From assembly GCA_965220505.1 (NCBI GenBank), contig CBDCQE010000001.1:930001-994000 (forward strand): a DNA stretch of 64,000 nucleotides, written 5' to 3'. The notes under the pieces are model-generated. The model ran no database searches and had not been told where the DNA came from. It saw only the letters and a program-made list of their open reading frames with translations. A program made the position numbers and the translations under genes. The DNA comes from Bin87 sp965220505. GTDB taxonomy: Bacteria; Chloroflexota; Dehalococcoidia; Lucifugimonadales; UBA3495. Each line of letters opens with the position of its first letter. The first letter of the stretch is position 1. Of the stretch, positions 52,692 to 60,424 are shown piece after piece.

Positions 52692-53300
52692 TCACCCTTG
52701 AGTGGCGTCGCTCAGCCAGCGGCTCATGCCTTCAATGAATTCGTCTCGTATTGTACTCGAGGAACCGCAAAATTCCGCAATCAGCTGTTCTTTGAAAACC
52801 TGTGGGTCATCGCCGGTGGGAACCACGAACGAATCGACTGGATCGCACGCGATGGCCATATCTTTGCCTTTGGTGAACGTCCGGTTGACCGGCATCCCCA
52901 GGGGCCCGGCGCTGGAAGGCCAGGTCGCGTCAACGTTCATCCAACCCATCTCGGTTTTGAGGCGGATGTAGGTGTGCACGTCCGGCACCGGCTCCCTGGT
53001 CACCAGAGACTTCAGACCCGCGGGAAAGTGGCCGGTGTTTTCGCTGGTGAACCGATGGGTGCACATAATCACCCGCGAGTCCATGCCAAGCTCACGAAAG
53101 ATCGCATCCAACAGGTAGTGCTTCCCGGAGCAGGTGCCGCGCCATTCGCGAACGATAGCCTCGGGTTCCCGCGTACTGGCGCGTTGGTAGGGCATGTCCC
53201 TGACCAGCGCAAAAGCAGAAGCGGCGGTGAGCTTTTCATCGTCGGCGATAAGGTCGCGCCGGCAGCTTTCCTGTTGCAGCAGGGAGAGAAGGGTTGTCAT
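52692..53300 (-). CDS. Transglutaminase-like domain protein
   Basis: This 202-residue protein has a transglutaminase-like pattern: cysteine in REWRGTCSGKHYLLDAIFRELG, His in PDVHTYIRLKTEMGW and Asp in NVDATWPSSAGPLG. Such enzymes include peptidases and amide-forming proteins. It begins 2 nt after the end of the frameshifted nuclease gene, with gggag in that gene's 3' end as its ribosome site. Confidence 0.8.
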   Translation of the reverse strand: MTTLLSLLQQESCRRDLIADDEKLTAASAFALVRDMPYQRASTREPEAIVREWRGTCSGKHYLLDAIFRELGMDSRVIMCTHRFTSENTGHFPAGLKSLVTREPVPDVHTYIRLKTEMGWMNVDATWPSSAGPLGMPVNRTFTKGKDMAIACDPVDSFVVPTGDDPQVFKEQLIAEFCGSSSTIRDEFIEGMSRWLSDATQG

Positions 53301-53302
53301 GG

Positions 53303-53783
53303 TCAGCTCCCTTGAGCGAAGGCAGCAGCGGGATAGACTTCGCGAACCTGCCTCGCCAGCGTTGCGGCAGCATCGGTATTGTGTTCAGTGTAACCGAAGA
53401 TGCCAGCATGCGACGGGTCGTGGGTCTCACCCAGCGCAATGACCTGAATGTCCAGATTCAATTCGCTTTTGCACGCAGCGGTGGCGGCGCCAACATTGAG
53501 GACGGCAAATGCAGCGCCACGGCTGACCTGAAAGCCTTTATCGGTCAGAGCCTTGCGAACTCCTGCCTCGTCGTCTCTCTTGCGGATCCGCTTTCCCGAC
53601 ATAGATGGGCATGTCTTCCCCCATGTCCTGGTATGCGGGGAATGCGCCGACGTGGTGCAGCGTATACACTCCCACGCCATCGAAAGCCTCGTTCGGTGGC
53701 AATATGTCAGACGGGTAGTCCATCAGCGCTCGTGCGGCGTTGCGGCCCAACTCGTCGACGCTAAGGGGATTGTAGGCTCGCAC
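53303..53783 (-). pseudogene. GIY-YIG restriction endonuclease (Eco29kI-like N-terminus), frameshifted
   Basis: From ATG 53783 the protein opens with NPLSVDELGRNAARALM and a GIY-YIG-type core (GVGVYTLHHVG and PIYVGKADP), like the Eco29kI family. The frame closes soon after, at 53538. Coding continues in a different frame (RKRDDEAGVRKALTDKG and onward) to 53303. Skipping one base near 53588-53591, at the ccg codon after gat, joins the two. The C-terminal part is not recognised. It lies 3 nt after the methyltransferase. It could be an assembly error or a silenced nuclease. Confidence 0.65.
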
Positions 53784-53786
53784 GGG

Positions 53787-54467
53787 CTACCGCTCGCATC
53801 TGGAACTATTTCGGCAAATTATCCAAAAGCAATGCCTTTTGCGGGCATGGTGGGCGGTGGACCACTTCGTTGACGTCATCGGCCCAGAACGGATCTTGAT
53901 GATCAAGTCGCAAACCGTAAAGCCGGCTTCGTCAGCCATACGCATGAAGTCGCAGTGGCTCCACTTTGAACGGTGGCTATTGACCATGTCAGTAATTTTA
54001 GCCAGCAGCAAGCCTTCGGGTTTCAATACCCGTTTCGCCTGGGCCAGAAACGGCGGGTAAAGGTAGCTGAGGCTCCAGTCATGTTCCTTTCCACAGGCGA
54101 CTGTGGCGCCGAAATCCTCATCGAACTTTTTGCTGCTCTTGTCCCGGCCTTGCGGGCCAACATGTGGAGGGTCGTACACTACGGTTCCAAATGCGGCATC
54201 CGGAACCCCTGCCATCACCCGATTATCGCCTACGATCATTGGCTCGAATTTCGGGTTGATGTCCATCGATACGACGTGTCGTGACGAGCCCTTCCAGAAG
54301 CGTCCCCTGTTGTATGTGGCGTCCAGTATCGGCTCCGGGGCGATCGATGCATAGAATTGCAACATATTCTCTATCAAGTCACCATCATTGCCTTCCCACA
54401 CACTGCTGATGGGTTGATACCCCTCTACCGTGACCAGTTCTTTCTGTACCAAAGCGGTCAACTCCAT
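53787..54467 (-). CDS. DNA methyltransferase of a restriction-modification pair
   Basis: This 226-residue SAM-dependent methyltransferase has a catalytic motif VVYDPPHVG and the SAM-site-like ILDATYNRGRFW. The end, HHARKRHCFWIICR, is typical of complete enzymes of this group. DPPH-type motifs often mean amino-methylation of A or C. The ATG at 54467 is preferred over a TTG 21 nt upstream. It directly precedes the nuclease on the same strand. Lower GC than the core genes suggests transfer. Confidence 0.82.
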   Translation of the reverse strand: MELTALVQKELVTVEGYQPISSVWEGNDGDLIENMLQFYASIAPEPILDATYNRGRFWKGSSRHVVSMDINPKFEPMIVGDNRVMAGVPDAAFGTVVYDPPHVGPQGRDKSSKKFDEDFGATVACGKEHDWSLSYLYPPFLAQAKRVLKPEGLLLAKITDMVNSHRSKWSHCDFMRMADEAGFTVCDLIIKIRSGPMTSTKWSTAHHARKRHCFWIICRNSSRCER

Positions 54468-54593
54468 AGTGACGGCGCTCAATCCCAATCGATTCTGCCA
54501 GGTGCTGCCGTAGGGACAGTCGCCAAGATCAGCGCGACCATGGTGTAGCGAATCCAGTTTCCGCCCGTCAACGGCCCGGTGTCACAATTCTGG

Positions 54594-54613
54594 ATTCCGG
54601 TGAAAGCCGGAAT
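54594..54613. repeat. ATTCCGG...CCGGAAT short inverted repeat
   Basis: Seven-base perfect arms (attccgg and ccggaat) flank a 6-nt spacer. The pattern ATTCC...GGAAT recalls common bacterial intergenic repeats. It lies in the 54489-54624 gap between the methyltransferase and the DUF1802 gene. I saw only this copy in the window. Confidence 0.5.
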
Positions 54614-54624
54614 GACGGGGGCAA

Positions 54625-55215
54625 TTACGCCGGCACGAGCCCCAGGCTCCCGCGCACCGCCTCTACCATCTCGTTGAACCGGGCGTCGTCCAGTACCGGT
54701 TTGGCGTCGCCGAGGCGGACGGTCGGAATGACATCCACCCACGACTTGCAGCCGCCGTATTCAGGGATGAACGGCGCCGTGGTCGCGCTTTCCATCTCGT
54801 ACACGCGCAGCAGCATGATGGTCAGCGGCACCATGGGCTTCCAGTGCAGACGCGACTGGGCGTATGTGTCGGTCCAGATGTGGTGCGGCGCCAGGTCTTC
54901 CACCTTGCCCTGCTGGTCGATCTCGATCAGCTCATGGACGCGGGCCCAATGGGTGAAAGTGACGGCGTCCTTGTCGTCCGGGTCGTCGGCCAGCAGTTGC
55001 CGCAGGGCGGGCTGGTGGCTGTCCTTGAGCAAGTCTTCCTTCTGGTGCAGGTAGGTGGGATACAGCAGGAACTCGGGATGCACCACGCGGAAGTCCTTGC
55101 TCTCCTCGTGGATGCCGCCCTTGCGCAGCATCATGATCTGGTCGCCGTCGGCCAGGGCCTTCACGGTGATCGCCCATTCTTTCAGGGCCAGTTGGCAGGT
55201 CGCGGGGGTGGTCAT
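54625..55215 (-). CDS. DUF1802 family protein
   Basis: This 196-residue protein matches DUF1802-type proteins (LALKEWAITVKALADGDQIMMLRKGGIHEE split over two strands, then FRVVHPEFLLYPTYLHQ). The family is often found with restriction or DNA-processing genes, but its function is unknown. GGAGG lies 8 nt before ATG 55215; a much longer upstream reading is discarded because it covers the next gene out of frame. Confidence 0.8.
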   Translation of the reverse strand: MTTPATCQLALKEWAITVKALADGDQIMMLRKGGIHEESKDFRVVHPEFLLYPTYLHQKEDLLKDSHQPALRQLLADDPDDKDAVTFTHWARVHELIEIDQQGKVEDLAPHHIWTDTYAQSRLHWKPMVPLTIMLLRVYEMESATTAPFIPEYGGCKSWVDVIPTVRLGDAKPVLDDARFNEMVEAVRGSLGLVPA

Positions 55216-55279
55216 GGCCTCAACCTCCGGGGAAATTGCATGGATGGACAGGATATTCGGGATAGGTTTGGGCTGCCGG

Positions 55280-55753
55280 CTAATGCCCGCGGCTGCAGAA
55301 CTCGTCCCAGCCGGGCACGTCCTCGCCCGTGACGTACAGCCAATAGTAAGTGCCGATGTCGCCCATGTACTTGAACTGCTTGCGCACGTCCTTGATGGTG
55401 GCCTCCAGGTCGCCGTGGGCGCGCAGGTAGTTGCGGATGTCGCCACCGTACTCTTCCTCCAGCTCGATGAGCTTCTGGGCGTTGTGCACGGTGGCGACGA
55501 TCTTCCGCCGGTTGCGGATGATGGCCGTGTCGGAGGCCAGCGTGTCGATGGCCGATTCATCCATGGCCGCCACCGCTCCCACGTCGAAACCCTGAAAACC
55601 GGCCTGGAAGCCCGGCCACTTGGTGTTGACCACCTTCCATGACATGCCGCTCTGGAACACGGCCTTGGTCATGACCTCCAGGTAGTCGTTCAAGCTCCGG
55701 GGTTCGATCTGCTCCGGAGCTTCAGGATGCTGCCGCTCCTCTGGGGTGGTCAT
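55280..55753 (-). CDS. DNA-3-methyladenine glycosylase I-like protein (Tag-like)
   Basis: This 157-residue helical protein resembles Tag-type glycosylases: LEVMTKAVFQSGMSW, NTKWPGFQAGFQGFD and DTAIIRNRRKI. E. coli Tag has a catalytic Glu in LEGQQAGLSW, and here the matching position is Val (KAVFQSGMSW). The N-terminal zinc-snap cysteine is also not evident. It may be a divergent or inactive family member. AAGGAG is 6 nt before ATG 55753. Confidence 0.75.
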   Translation of the reverse strand: MTTPEERQHPEAPEQIEPRSLNDYLEVMTKAVFQSGMSWKVVNTKWPGFQAGFQGFDVGAVAAMDESAIDTLASDTAIIRNRRKIVATVHNAQKLIELEEEYGGDIRNYLRAHGDLEATIKDVRKQFKYMGDIGTYYWLYVTGEDVPGWDEFCSRGH

Positions 55754-55806
55754 AACGTGCTCCTTAACGAAACAGCGTAAGCCGCGGGGTATACGGTTGG
55801 TCGCTC

Positions 55807-56622
55807 CTACGCCGAAGCCGGCACGGAACCAGGGGCCGATGGGATGTCGATGCGGAGCAGCCGGCTCAGGTTGGCGGTGGTGACCTCCGCCACCTCTTCC
55901 ACCGAGATGCCCTTCACGGTTGCCAGGCACTGGGCCACGTCGGCCAGGTGGCGCGGCTCCGTCCAGTTGTGACGGTACTTCTTGAACGGCTGCGGATAGG
56001 CGTCCGTCTCCAGCACGATGTTTTCCAAAGGAATATCGCGAGCCACCTCACGCAGTTCCGGCAGGCGGGTCAACGGGCGCGCCAGCGATATGAAGAAACC
56101 GCAGTCGATGGCCTCGCGCGCCGTTTCAGCGTCCCCCTGGAAGTAATGCATGGCGCCGCCCACCAGGCCGGCGTTCTCCTCGCGCAGTACCTTGAACACC
56201 GCCGGATGCGACTCCCGCGAGTGGAAGATGATCGGCAACCCCAGGCTCTTGGCCAGGTGGATGTGCGCCCGAAATACCTGATCCTGCACCTCGTGGTCCG
56301 GCGACGTGGGCAGGTAGTCGAGACCCACCTCGGAGATGCAGACCACGCGCGGGTTGTCGCGGGCCAGGGATTCCAGCCTGGAGTAGGCCTCATCATTCAC
56401 CGGATCGTCGGCCTGCATCGGGTGGATGCCCACGCCGGCATAGAACATCGGGTGCTCATCGGCCAGGGCGATGCAGCGTTCGGTGGATTCGATGGTGGTG
56501 CCGGCCAGCAGTATATAGCCGACGCCGGCTTCACTAGCCCGCTGCAGTATGCCGGGTATTTCCTCCGGCACGTACTGGTCGAGATGGGTGTGGGCGTCGC
56601 AGTAGATTGGAGTCGTTGGCAT
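55807..56622 (-). CDS. tatD: TatD family metal-dependent hydrolase
   Basis: This 271-residue TIM-barrel DNase-like hydrolase has metal ligands HxH in DAHTHLD, Glu in ISEVGLDY, His in FHSRES, His in MHYFQGD and Asp in LETDAYPQP. Members degrade DNA or act in DNA-damage responses. The fourth ligand is followed by YFQG rather than the usual FTG/FSG. It is divergent from the suf operon. Confidence 0.9.
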   Translation of the reverse strand: MPTTPIYCDAHTHLDQYVPEEIPGILQRASEAGVGYILLAGTTIESTERCIALADEHPMFYAGVGIHPMQADDPVNDEAYSRLESLARDNPRVVCISEVGLDYLPTSPDHEVQDQVFRAHIHLAKSLGLPIIFHSRESHPAVFKVLREENAGLVGGAMHYFQGDAETAREAIDCGFFISLARPLTRLPELREVARDIPLENIVLETDAYPQPFKKYRHNWTEPRHLADVAQCLATVKGISVEEVAEVTTANLSRLLRIDIPSAPGSVPASA

Positions 56623-56780
56623 AAGCGAGTTTCCTGAGGGCCGGCATTGCCGGCTGCCGCTGCGCGAAGTATAGCATTTGACGGCTAAACCGGCGCGTCG
56701 GGGCGTACAATCTAATCAGATGCGCGCTTGGGCAAGTCTCATTTTTCCGGCCCTCCGCCGCCTCCGGGAGGTCCTGAACA

Positions 56781-56886
56781 ATTTGCATGGATGAACAGGA
56801 TGAACGGGATGGTATGAGTTGGATGATGGCAACTTGTCCGGCTTCGGAAACCATCCCATCTTGTCCATCCTGTGCACCCATGTAAA
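56781..56886. repeat. Imperfect long inverted repeat upstream of suf
   Basis: The left arm (56781-56812, with gcatggatgaacaggatg) and the right arm (56852-56886, with catcctgtgcacccatg) are largely complementary, with a 40-nt centre. Similar single arms are present near 47752 and 55239. The region lies in the tatD-sufB gap of about 420 nt, which contains no gene that I can see. Confidence 0.6.
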
Positions 56887-56932
56887 TTCCCGGGTCGCGT
56901 CAAACCGGGTACGCGTGAGGGCATTGCCCTCG

Positions 56933-56961
56933 TTGACAGAACGGGTAGCCTGGTCTACGAT
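56933..56961 (+). promoter_or_regulatory. Predicted promoter of the suf operon
   Basis: A perfect TTGACA (56933-56938) is followed after 17 nt by TACGAT (56956-56961). Transcription would start near 56968, about 80 nt before sufB. A small inverted repeat gacc-ttaac-ggtc at 56969-56981 covers the start site and could be an operator. Confidence 0.7.
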
Positions 56962-57046
56962 GATTGTTGACCTTAACGGTCGGGAATTATTAGAACCATC
57001 CGCCGGCAAGCCGCTATCACCGCCGGACGGGGAGGAAGTGGCCCCA

Positions 57047-58519
57047 ATGACCACCCAGGCTCAACGCGTGATTTCCCGTGACACGACGTCCGAGGAACTC
57101 GACTCCGATTACCAGTGGGGATTCACCATCGACATCGAGCAGGAGGCCATCCCGAAGGGCCTCAGCGAAGATGTGGTGCGCCTGATTTCGGCCAAGAAAA
57201 ACGAGCCGGAATGGATGCTGGATTGGCGACTTCGGGCCTTTCGGTTCTGGTCCCGTCAGAACTACGAAGAGCCGAAGTGGGCCAATGTCCATTATCCTCC
57301 CATCGACTTCCAGGACATCCACTACTACGCCGCGCCCAAATCTGCTGAGGACGGCCCCAAGAGCCTCGACGAGGTTGACCCTGAGGTCCTGGAAGCTTTC
57401 GACAAGCTGGGCATTCCGTTGGAAGAGCAGGCCCGGCTCGCCGGCGTCGCGGTTGACGCCGTGCTGGACAGCGTCTCCGTAGCCACCACCTACCAGGAAC
57501 AGCTGGAAAAGGCCGGCGTTATCTTCTGCTCCATGAGCGAGGCCATCCAGAACCATCCGGACCTGGTGCAGAAGTACCTCGGTTCGGTGGTTCCCTACGC
57601 CGACAACTTCTACGCGACCCTCAACTCGGCCGTGTTCTCCGACGGCTCTTTCGCCTACATCCCGCCCGGAGTGCGCTGCCCCATCGAGTTGATGACCTAT
57701 TTCCGCATCAACCAGGCGGACAGCGGCCAGTTCGAACGCACCCTCATCGTCGCCGACGAAGGGTCGTACGTCAGCTATCTGGAAGGCTGCACGGCGCCCA
57801 TGCGGAAGTCCAACCAACTGCACGCCGCCGTGGTCGAGCTGGTTGCCATGGAAGGCGCGGAGATCAAGTACAGCACCCTGCAGAACTGGTACCCCGGCGA
57901 CCGCAACGGAGAGGGCGGCGTCTACAACTTCGTTACCAAGCGAGGCAAGTGTGCCGGCGCGAACTCCAAGATTTCCTGGACGCAGGTCGAAACCGGCTCC
58001 GCCATCACCTGGAAATATCCCAGCGTCATTCTCCAGGGCGACAACTCCGTGGGCGAGTTCTACTCGGTGGCCCTGGTGAACAACTGGCAGCAGGCCGACA
58101 CCGGAACCAAGATGATCCACATGGGCAAGAACACCCGCAGCACCATCGTCGCCAAGGGGATCTCCGCCGGGCAGGGTGAGCAGACCTATCGCGGCCTGGT
58201 GAAGATCAATCCCTCCGCCCACGGAGCGCGGAATTTCACCCAGTGCGACTCGCTGCTGGTGGGCGACAAGTGCGGCGCGCACACCGTGCCGTACATCGAG
58301 GTGAAGAACCCGAGCGCCCAGATGGAGCACGAAGCCACTACCTCCAAGGTGTCCGACGACCAGCTTTTCTACCTCCAGCAAAGGGGCATCGGCGTCGAAG
58401 ACGCCCACTTCATGATCATCAACGGGTTCTGCCGGGGCATCTTCCAGGAACTCCCCTTCGAGTTCGCCATGGAGGCCTCGCAGTTGCTCAAGGTCAGCCT
58501 GGAAGGAACGGTGGGATAA
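57047..58519 (+). CDS. sufB: Fe-S cluster assembly protein SufB
   Basis: This 490-residue scaffold subunit of the SufBCD complex assembles Fe-S clusters from SufS-derived sulfide. It has CFMSEAI-like segments, the beta-helix YFRINQADSGQFERTLI, CTAPMRKSNQLHAAVVE and the late CDSLLVGDKCGAHTVPY. The ATG at 57047 has GGAGG 11 nt upstream; a longer in-frame reading precedes it and is unlikely. It is the first gene of the unit. Confidence 0.95.
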   Translation: MTTQAQRVISRDTTSEELDSDYQWGFTIDIEQEAIPKGLSEDVVRLISAKKNEPEWMLDWRLRAFRFWSRQNYEEPKWANVHYPPIDFQDIHYYAAPKSAEDGPKSLDEVDPEVLEAFDKLGIPLEEQARLAGVAVDAVLDSVSVATTYQEQLEKAGVIFCSMSEAIQNHPDLVQKYLGSVVPYADNFYATLNSAVFSDGSFAYIPPGVRCPIELMTYFRINQADSGQFERTLIVADEGSYVSYLEGCTAPMRKSNQLHAAVVELVAMEGAEIKYSTLQNWYPGDRNGEGGVYNFVTKRGKCAGANSKISWTQVETGSAITWKYPSVILQGDNSVGEFYSVALVNNWQQADTGTKMIHMGKNTRSTIVAKGISAGQGEQTYRGLVKINPSAHGARNFTQCDSLLVGDKCGAHTVPYIEVKNPSAQMEHEATTSKVSDDQLFYLQQRGIGVEDAHFMIINGFCRGIFQELPFEFAMEASQLLKVSLEGTVG

Positions 58520-58579
58520 ATCCGGCCCGGCTTGTCAGGTTTACGCCCTCCTCTAGACAAAAGGACACGCAACACGAAA

Positions 58580-59368
58580 ATGACCACCGCCCGCGAAACT
58601 CTGTCACCTATCCTGGAGGTCACGGACCTCCAGGTTTCCATCGACGATCAGGAAATACTGCGAGGCGTGAACCTTTCGGTAAGTCCTGGCGAGGTTCATG
58701 CGATCATGGGCCCCAACGGCTCCGGCAAGAGCACCCTGGCCAACACCCTGGCCGGACGCCCGGAATATACCGTCACCGGCGGTTCCGCCGTGTACAAGGG
58801 CATGGACCTGCTGGACATGGAACCGGAGGACCGGGCGCGCGAAGGCGTGTTCCTGGCCTTCCAGTATCCGGTCGAGCTTCCGGGCGTGCGCGCGTGGCAA
58901 TTCCTCAAGGCCGCGGTGGACGCCAAGCGGGTCCACCTGGGCGAAGAGGAAATGGGCGCCCGCGAATTTGACCGCCTGTTGCGCAGCAAGGTAGCCGAGG
59001 TGGAAATAGATCCGGAACTCGTCCGGCGATCCGTCAACGAAGGTTTTTCCGGCGGCGAGAAAAAGCGCAACGAAGTGCTGCAAATGGCGCTGCTGGAGCC
59101 CACCCTGTCCCTGCTGGACGAAACTGACTCCGGGCTGGACATCGACGCCCTGCGCATCGTAGCGGACGGTGTGAATCGTCTCCGCCGCCCAGACAATGCG
59201 GCGGTCGTGGTCACCCATTACCAGCGCATCCTGAATTACATAACCCCGGACCGGGTGCACGTGCTAGTGGACGGGCGCATCGTCCTCAGCGGCGGCCCGG
59301 AACTGGCCGAGCAACTGGAGGCCAGGGGGTACGACTGGGTGCGCGAGGAGGCGGATGCAGTCGGCTAA
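58580..59368 (+). CDS. sufC: Fe-S cluster assembly ATPase SufC
   Basis: This 263-residue ABC-type ATPase of the SufBCD scaffold has Walker A GPNGSGKST, signature FSGGEKKRNEV and the SufC-typical Walker B LLDETDSGLD. The start is ATG 58580, with AAGGA 14 nt upstream; it follows sufB by 60 nt. It ends 2 nt before the first PaREP1/HEPN-like gene. Confidence 0.95.
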   Translation: MTTARETLSPILEVTDLQVSIDDQEILRGVNLSVSPGEVHAIMGPNGSGKSTLANTLAGRPEYTVTGGSAVYKGMDLLDMEPEDRAREGVFLAFQYPVELPGVRAWQFLKAAVDAKRVHLGEEEMGAREFDRLLRSKVAEVEIDPELVRRSVNEGFSGGEKKRNEVLQMALLEPTLSLLDETDSGLDIDALRIVADGVNRLRRPDNAAVVVTHYQRILNYITPDRVHVLVDGRIVLSGGPELAEQLEARGYDWVREEADAVG

Positions 59369-59370
59369 CG

Positions 59371-59829
59371 ATGACCCTGCCAGCCAACCCGACGCTGTCC
59401 ATCTTGTCCAACGTCGAGTGGAGGCGTTTATCACCAACGGCACAGAAGTATGTCATTGCCAGTTTTGAGCTTTTGGGCACGGCAAACGGACATTTGAGCG
59501 ACGGTGATTTTCGTCAGGCTTCGGAAATGGCATGGGGAGCAGCCGCTCAAATAGTGAAAGCCGTCGCAGAAAACTGGAGCTTACCGCACAGAAGCCACCG
59601 TGATTTGCGGGGATTGATGGATTTGCTGGCGACGACGGATTCACAATCAGCGTTACATGAAGGGTTTGATATGGCCCAGGATCTGCATCACAACTTTTAT
59701 GAAAATGACGCCGATAATTTCTTTGTGACCCTTGCGGTGCAGCGAATGGCGTATTTCATTGAGGATATGCTGCCCTGGCTGCGCCGCCCGTGCCAACCGC
59801 AAGTAGCCGCTGCGGAGCAAGGCTTATGA
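59371..59829 (+). CDS. PaREP1/HEPN-like protein 1 inside the suf operon
   Basis: This 152-residue helical protein has the PaREP1-type signature ASEMAWGAAAQIVKAVAENW near residues 50-70, then RDLRGLMDLL. It shares with the next gene WGAA-x-x-I-x-KAVAENW, a DLRxL helix and a C-terminal WLRxPCxP, so the two are tandem paralogs. No RxxxxxH motif of toxic HEPN RNases is obvious. It starts 2 nt after sufC and overlaps the next start (ATGA). It is lower in GC than the suf genes. The role is unknown. Confidence 0.75.
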   Translation: MTLPANPTLSILSNVEWRRLSPTAQKYVIASFELLGTANGHLSDGDFRQASEMAWGAAAQIVKAVAENWSLPHRSHRDLRGLMDLLATTDSQSALHEGFDMAQDLHHNFYENDADNFFVTLAVQRMAYFIEDMLPWLRRPCQPQVAAAEQGL

Positions 59830-60392
59830 CTGCTGATATTTCCAAGGGGTTAACCACTGACGACCTAGCTCGTCTCTCGCCGCATTGCCGAGAGTATGCG
59901 ACCACCAGTCCCATACTGTTGCGGAAAGCCCACGACTGCGTGAGCAAAGGCGAGTTGCTGCAAGCTTGCGTCTATGGTTGGGGCGCCGCCGAGGACATCA
60001 CGAAAGCCGTTGCCGAAAACTGGAAAGAGTACGGGGTGGAATGCAGGCGTCCACAAGATTTGCGGGCGTTGGTCAATTCACTGTCGGTAACAGACCCGGA
60101 AGTTATCAAAGCCGTTGACAATTGGAAATCCGACTACGATGAACTTGGCGAGCAACGCAGCCGGCAAGCACTGAATGACCGACTGGACGCGCTGGGTTGG
60201 GACTGGAGCGAGTTTTTGGCTGACGGATTCTACGCTGCTACGGACCTGCTGGAGAGATTTTACGAAAGCAAGGCTAACGAGTTCATCGTAAAAAACGACC
60301 TGAAGCGGGTCGAGCAGTTTGTGGCGCAAATGCAAGTCTGGCTTCGTCAGCCCTGCCCGCCCGACGGCTTTCAGCAGTTTCACAACCAGTAA
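59826..60392 (+). CDS. PaREP1/HEPN-like protein 2 inside the suf operon
   Basis: This 188-residue helical paralog of the preceding gene has YGWGAAEDITKAVAENW and RPQDLRALVNSL. It carries an extra central stretch (about 115-145) and the shared end WLRQPCPP. Translation is coupled through a 4-nt overlap. sufD follows 32 nt later. HEPN proteins often bind nucleotides or partner with nucleotidyltransferases, but no partner is visible here. Its function is unknown. Confidence 0.75.
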   Translation: MTADISKGLTTDDLARLSPHCREYATTSPILLRKAHDCVSKGELLQACVYGWGAAEDITKAVAENWKEYGVECRRPQDLRALVNSLSVTDPEVIKAVDNWKSDYDELGEQRSRQALNDRLDALGWDWSEFLADGFYAATDLLERFYESKANEFIVKNDLKRVEQFVAQMQVWLRQPCPPDGFQQFHNQ

Positions 60393-60424
60393 AGACGCAT
60401 CGCGCCTCACGCATCAGAGAAACC

